Origin: Bifidobacteriaceae bacterium
Lineage (GTDB): Bacteria; Actinomycetota; Actinomycetes; Actinomycetales; WQXJ01
Assembly: GCA_031268115.1 (NCBI GenBank)
Contig: JAIRXV010000214.1
Span: forward strand, 1-7,145
Direction: 5' to 3'
DNA length: 7,145 bases
Numbering within the stretch: the stretch's first letter is position 1; each line of letters begins with the position of its first letter. The position numbers and the translations under genes are program-made. The notes beneath the pieces were generated by a model, which ran no database searches, was not told where the DNA came from, and saw only the letters and a list, made by a program, of their open reading frames with translations. Of this stretch, positions 6,349 through 7,145 are shown piece by piece.

Positions 6349-7145
6349 CTACACGGTTCGCCCGTCCGATGAGCCGCAAATGGTCGCCACCCAATGGTCC
6401 ACCCAAGGCCGGTCGATTGTCCGCTCGGCCCAAACCGTCGCCAAGTTCCGGGAGGCCTGCTCCCGCCATCGTCCAGCGCGCATCAGCCAAGCGACCGAGC
6501 TGGCCCAGGCGGCCACGTCATCGTCAGCGAGTAGTGCAAGGCCAGCTTCCCGCGCGTAGGGACCACGCTGAGACGCCACTGCGGCTATTCCCAAGGCGGC
6601 ATACTCCAAGAGTTTGAGGTCCGACTTGGAATCGTTGAAAGGATCGGCCGCCAAAGGGGCCAGCCCAACACTCCAGCGCCCGGCCTGGCCTCGCAGCCAG
6701 GGCACGAAATCGGCGTACACCGTGCGCGGGTTGCCCACTCGGTGGAACCCCTCGGGGAGGGCACCCGATGTCACACCAACCACGTCGATTTCGACGTGCC
6801 TATCCAGCGCGTCGGACAAGACAGCCGGGAGAGATTCGATCAACGCCAAGTCCGCGCCATGAGTCGAGGTCCCAACGTAGACCGCCCTTCGCGAGCGGTG
6901 CTGCTTACCGGAATCCACCCGCGTGAACCATAGCCTCGGATCCAGCCGGTTCTCCACCACGGTCACGTTCGCGTCCGGGCTGAAGCCCCGCATCACGCCG
7001 GCAAGGTGCTCGGTCGAGGCGACAATCAGATCCGCCTCCCGCGCTATTGCGGCCACCGCGTCCAGCCGCTGAGCCGGATAGTGATCGAATAGGCGTTCGC
7101 GGGTCTCGGAGGACACCAGATCGTCGTCCACCTCCAACACCAGCC
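6349..7145 (-). CDS. GT-B-fold glycosyltransferase, C-terminal half (5' end outside window)
   Basis: Seen: the frame enters at the right edge and ends at TAG (6349-6351), giving 264 complete codons. A GTG at 7138-7140 is in frame but lies inside a conserved L-E-V-D-D-D motif, with the frame open upstream, so it is not a credible start. Numbering from that GTG, V-D-D-D is at 4-7, V-V-E-N at 61-64, a V-Y-V-G strand opening the C-terminal Rossmann half at 87-90, D-S-K-S-D-L-K-L-L-E-Y-A-A-L-G at 170-184, and V-A-S at 188-190. Known: K-x-L-E-Y-A-A-L-G is the nucleotide-sugar site of GT4-like enzymes, and its glutamate (E179) is the second Glu of E-x7-E. The first is replaced by S171, which I believe is usual in this subgroup. 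Inferred: it transfers a sugar from a nucleotide donor, at the cytoplasmic side, in surface glycan or glycoprotein assembly. The acceptor and sugar cannot be read from sequence. Confidence 0.85.
   Translation of the reverse strand, partial: LVLEVDDDLVSSETRERLFDHYPAQRLDAVAAIAREADLIVASTEHLAGVMRGFSPDANVTVVENRLDPRLWFTRVDSGKQHRSRRAVYVGTSTHGADLALIESLPAVLSDALDRHVEIDVVGVTSGALPEGFHRVGNPRTVYADFVPWLRGQAGRWSVGLAPLAADPFNDSKSDLKLLEYAALGIAAVASQRGPYAREAGLALLADDDVAAWASSVAWLMRAGRWREQASRNLATVWAERTIDRPWVDHWVATICGSSDGRTV

Noticed and set aside
6203..6490. 95-codon minus-strand frame overlapping the end of the glycosyltransferase
   Set aside because: It is an out-of-frame shadow of the transferase coding sequence running into the spacer, with no ribosome binding site or recognisable features.
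7138..7140. GTG as the start of the glycosyltransferase
   Set aside because: It falls within the conserved V-D-D-D region, the frame is open upstream to the edge, and half of the usual GT-B protein would be missing.
1..7145. CRISPR array, tRNA/rRNA, transposon or defence system
   Set aside because: I saw no evenly spaced identical repeats, no RNA-gene signatures, no transposase ends and no defence-protein motifs.

Overview
The window is G+C-rich and both of its genes lie on the minus strand. The codon use and the cell-surface domain types suggest a Gram-positive actinobacterium (Actinomycetota), but no ribosomal or housekeeping gene is present to fix the taxon. About 85 % of the window is one enormous gene. 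Reading the minus strand from an ATG at 6075 down to base 1 gives 2025 codons without a stop, and the gene runs off the left edge, so its C-terminus is missing. The long plus-strand reading frames opposite it are antisense shadows.

The large gene encodes an exported, multidomain surface protein of the fibrillar-adhesin type. From the N-terminus it has: a long N-region and signal anchor/signal peptide (residues 1-63); a domain I recognise as the CshA non-repetitive-domain-2 type (about 64-286); an acidic linker and a GEVED-type domain ending in the signature G-E-V-E-D-H (473-478); about four DUF11-like beta-sandwich modules (485-1044); and about nine invasin/Big_1-like Ig modules (1045 to the edge). 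In my translation the 20 cysteines all fall into within-module pairs, which suggests a chain stabilised by disulfides outside the cell. The cell-wall sorting signal, if there is one, would lie beyond base 1.

Upstream of it, after 273 bases, is the 3' part of a second minus-strand gene (6349-7145, 5' end outside the window). It encodes the C-terminal half of a GT-B-fold glycosyltransferase of the kind found in surface polysaccharide or glycoprotein pathways. The spacer holds a good ribosome binding site for the adhesin and three short inverted repeats, but no promoter or T-tailed terminator that I can defend.

Together this is a cell-envelope locus: a giant stalk-like adhesin next to a sugar transferase. 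A link between them (glycosylation of the adhesin or of its anchoring polymer) is only an inference from adjacency. I see no CRISPR array, RNA gene, transposase, phage or defence gene.
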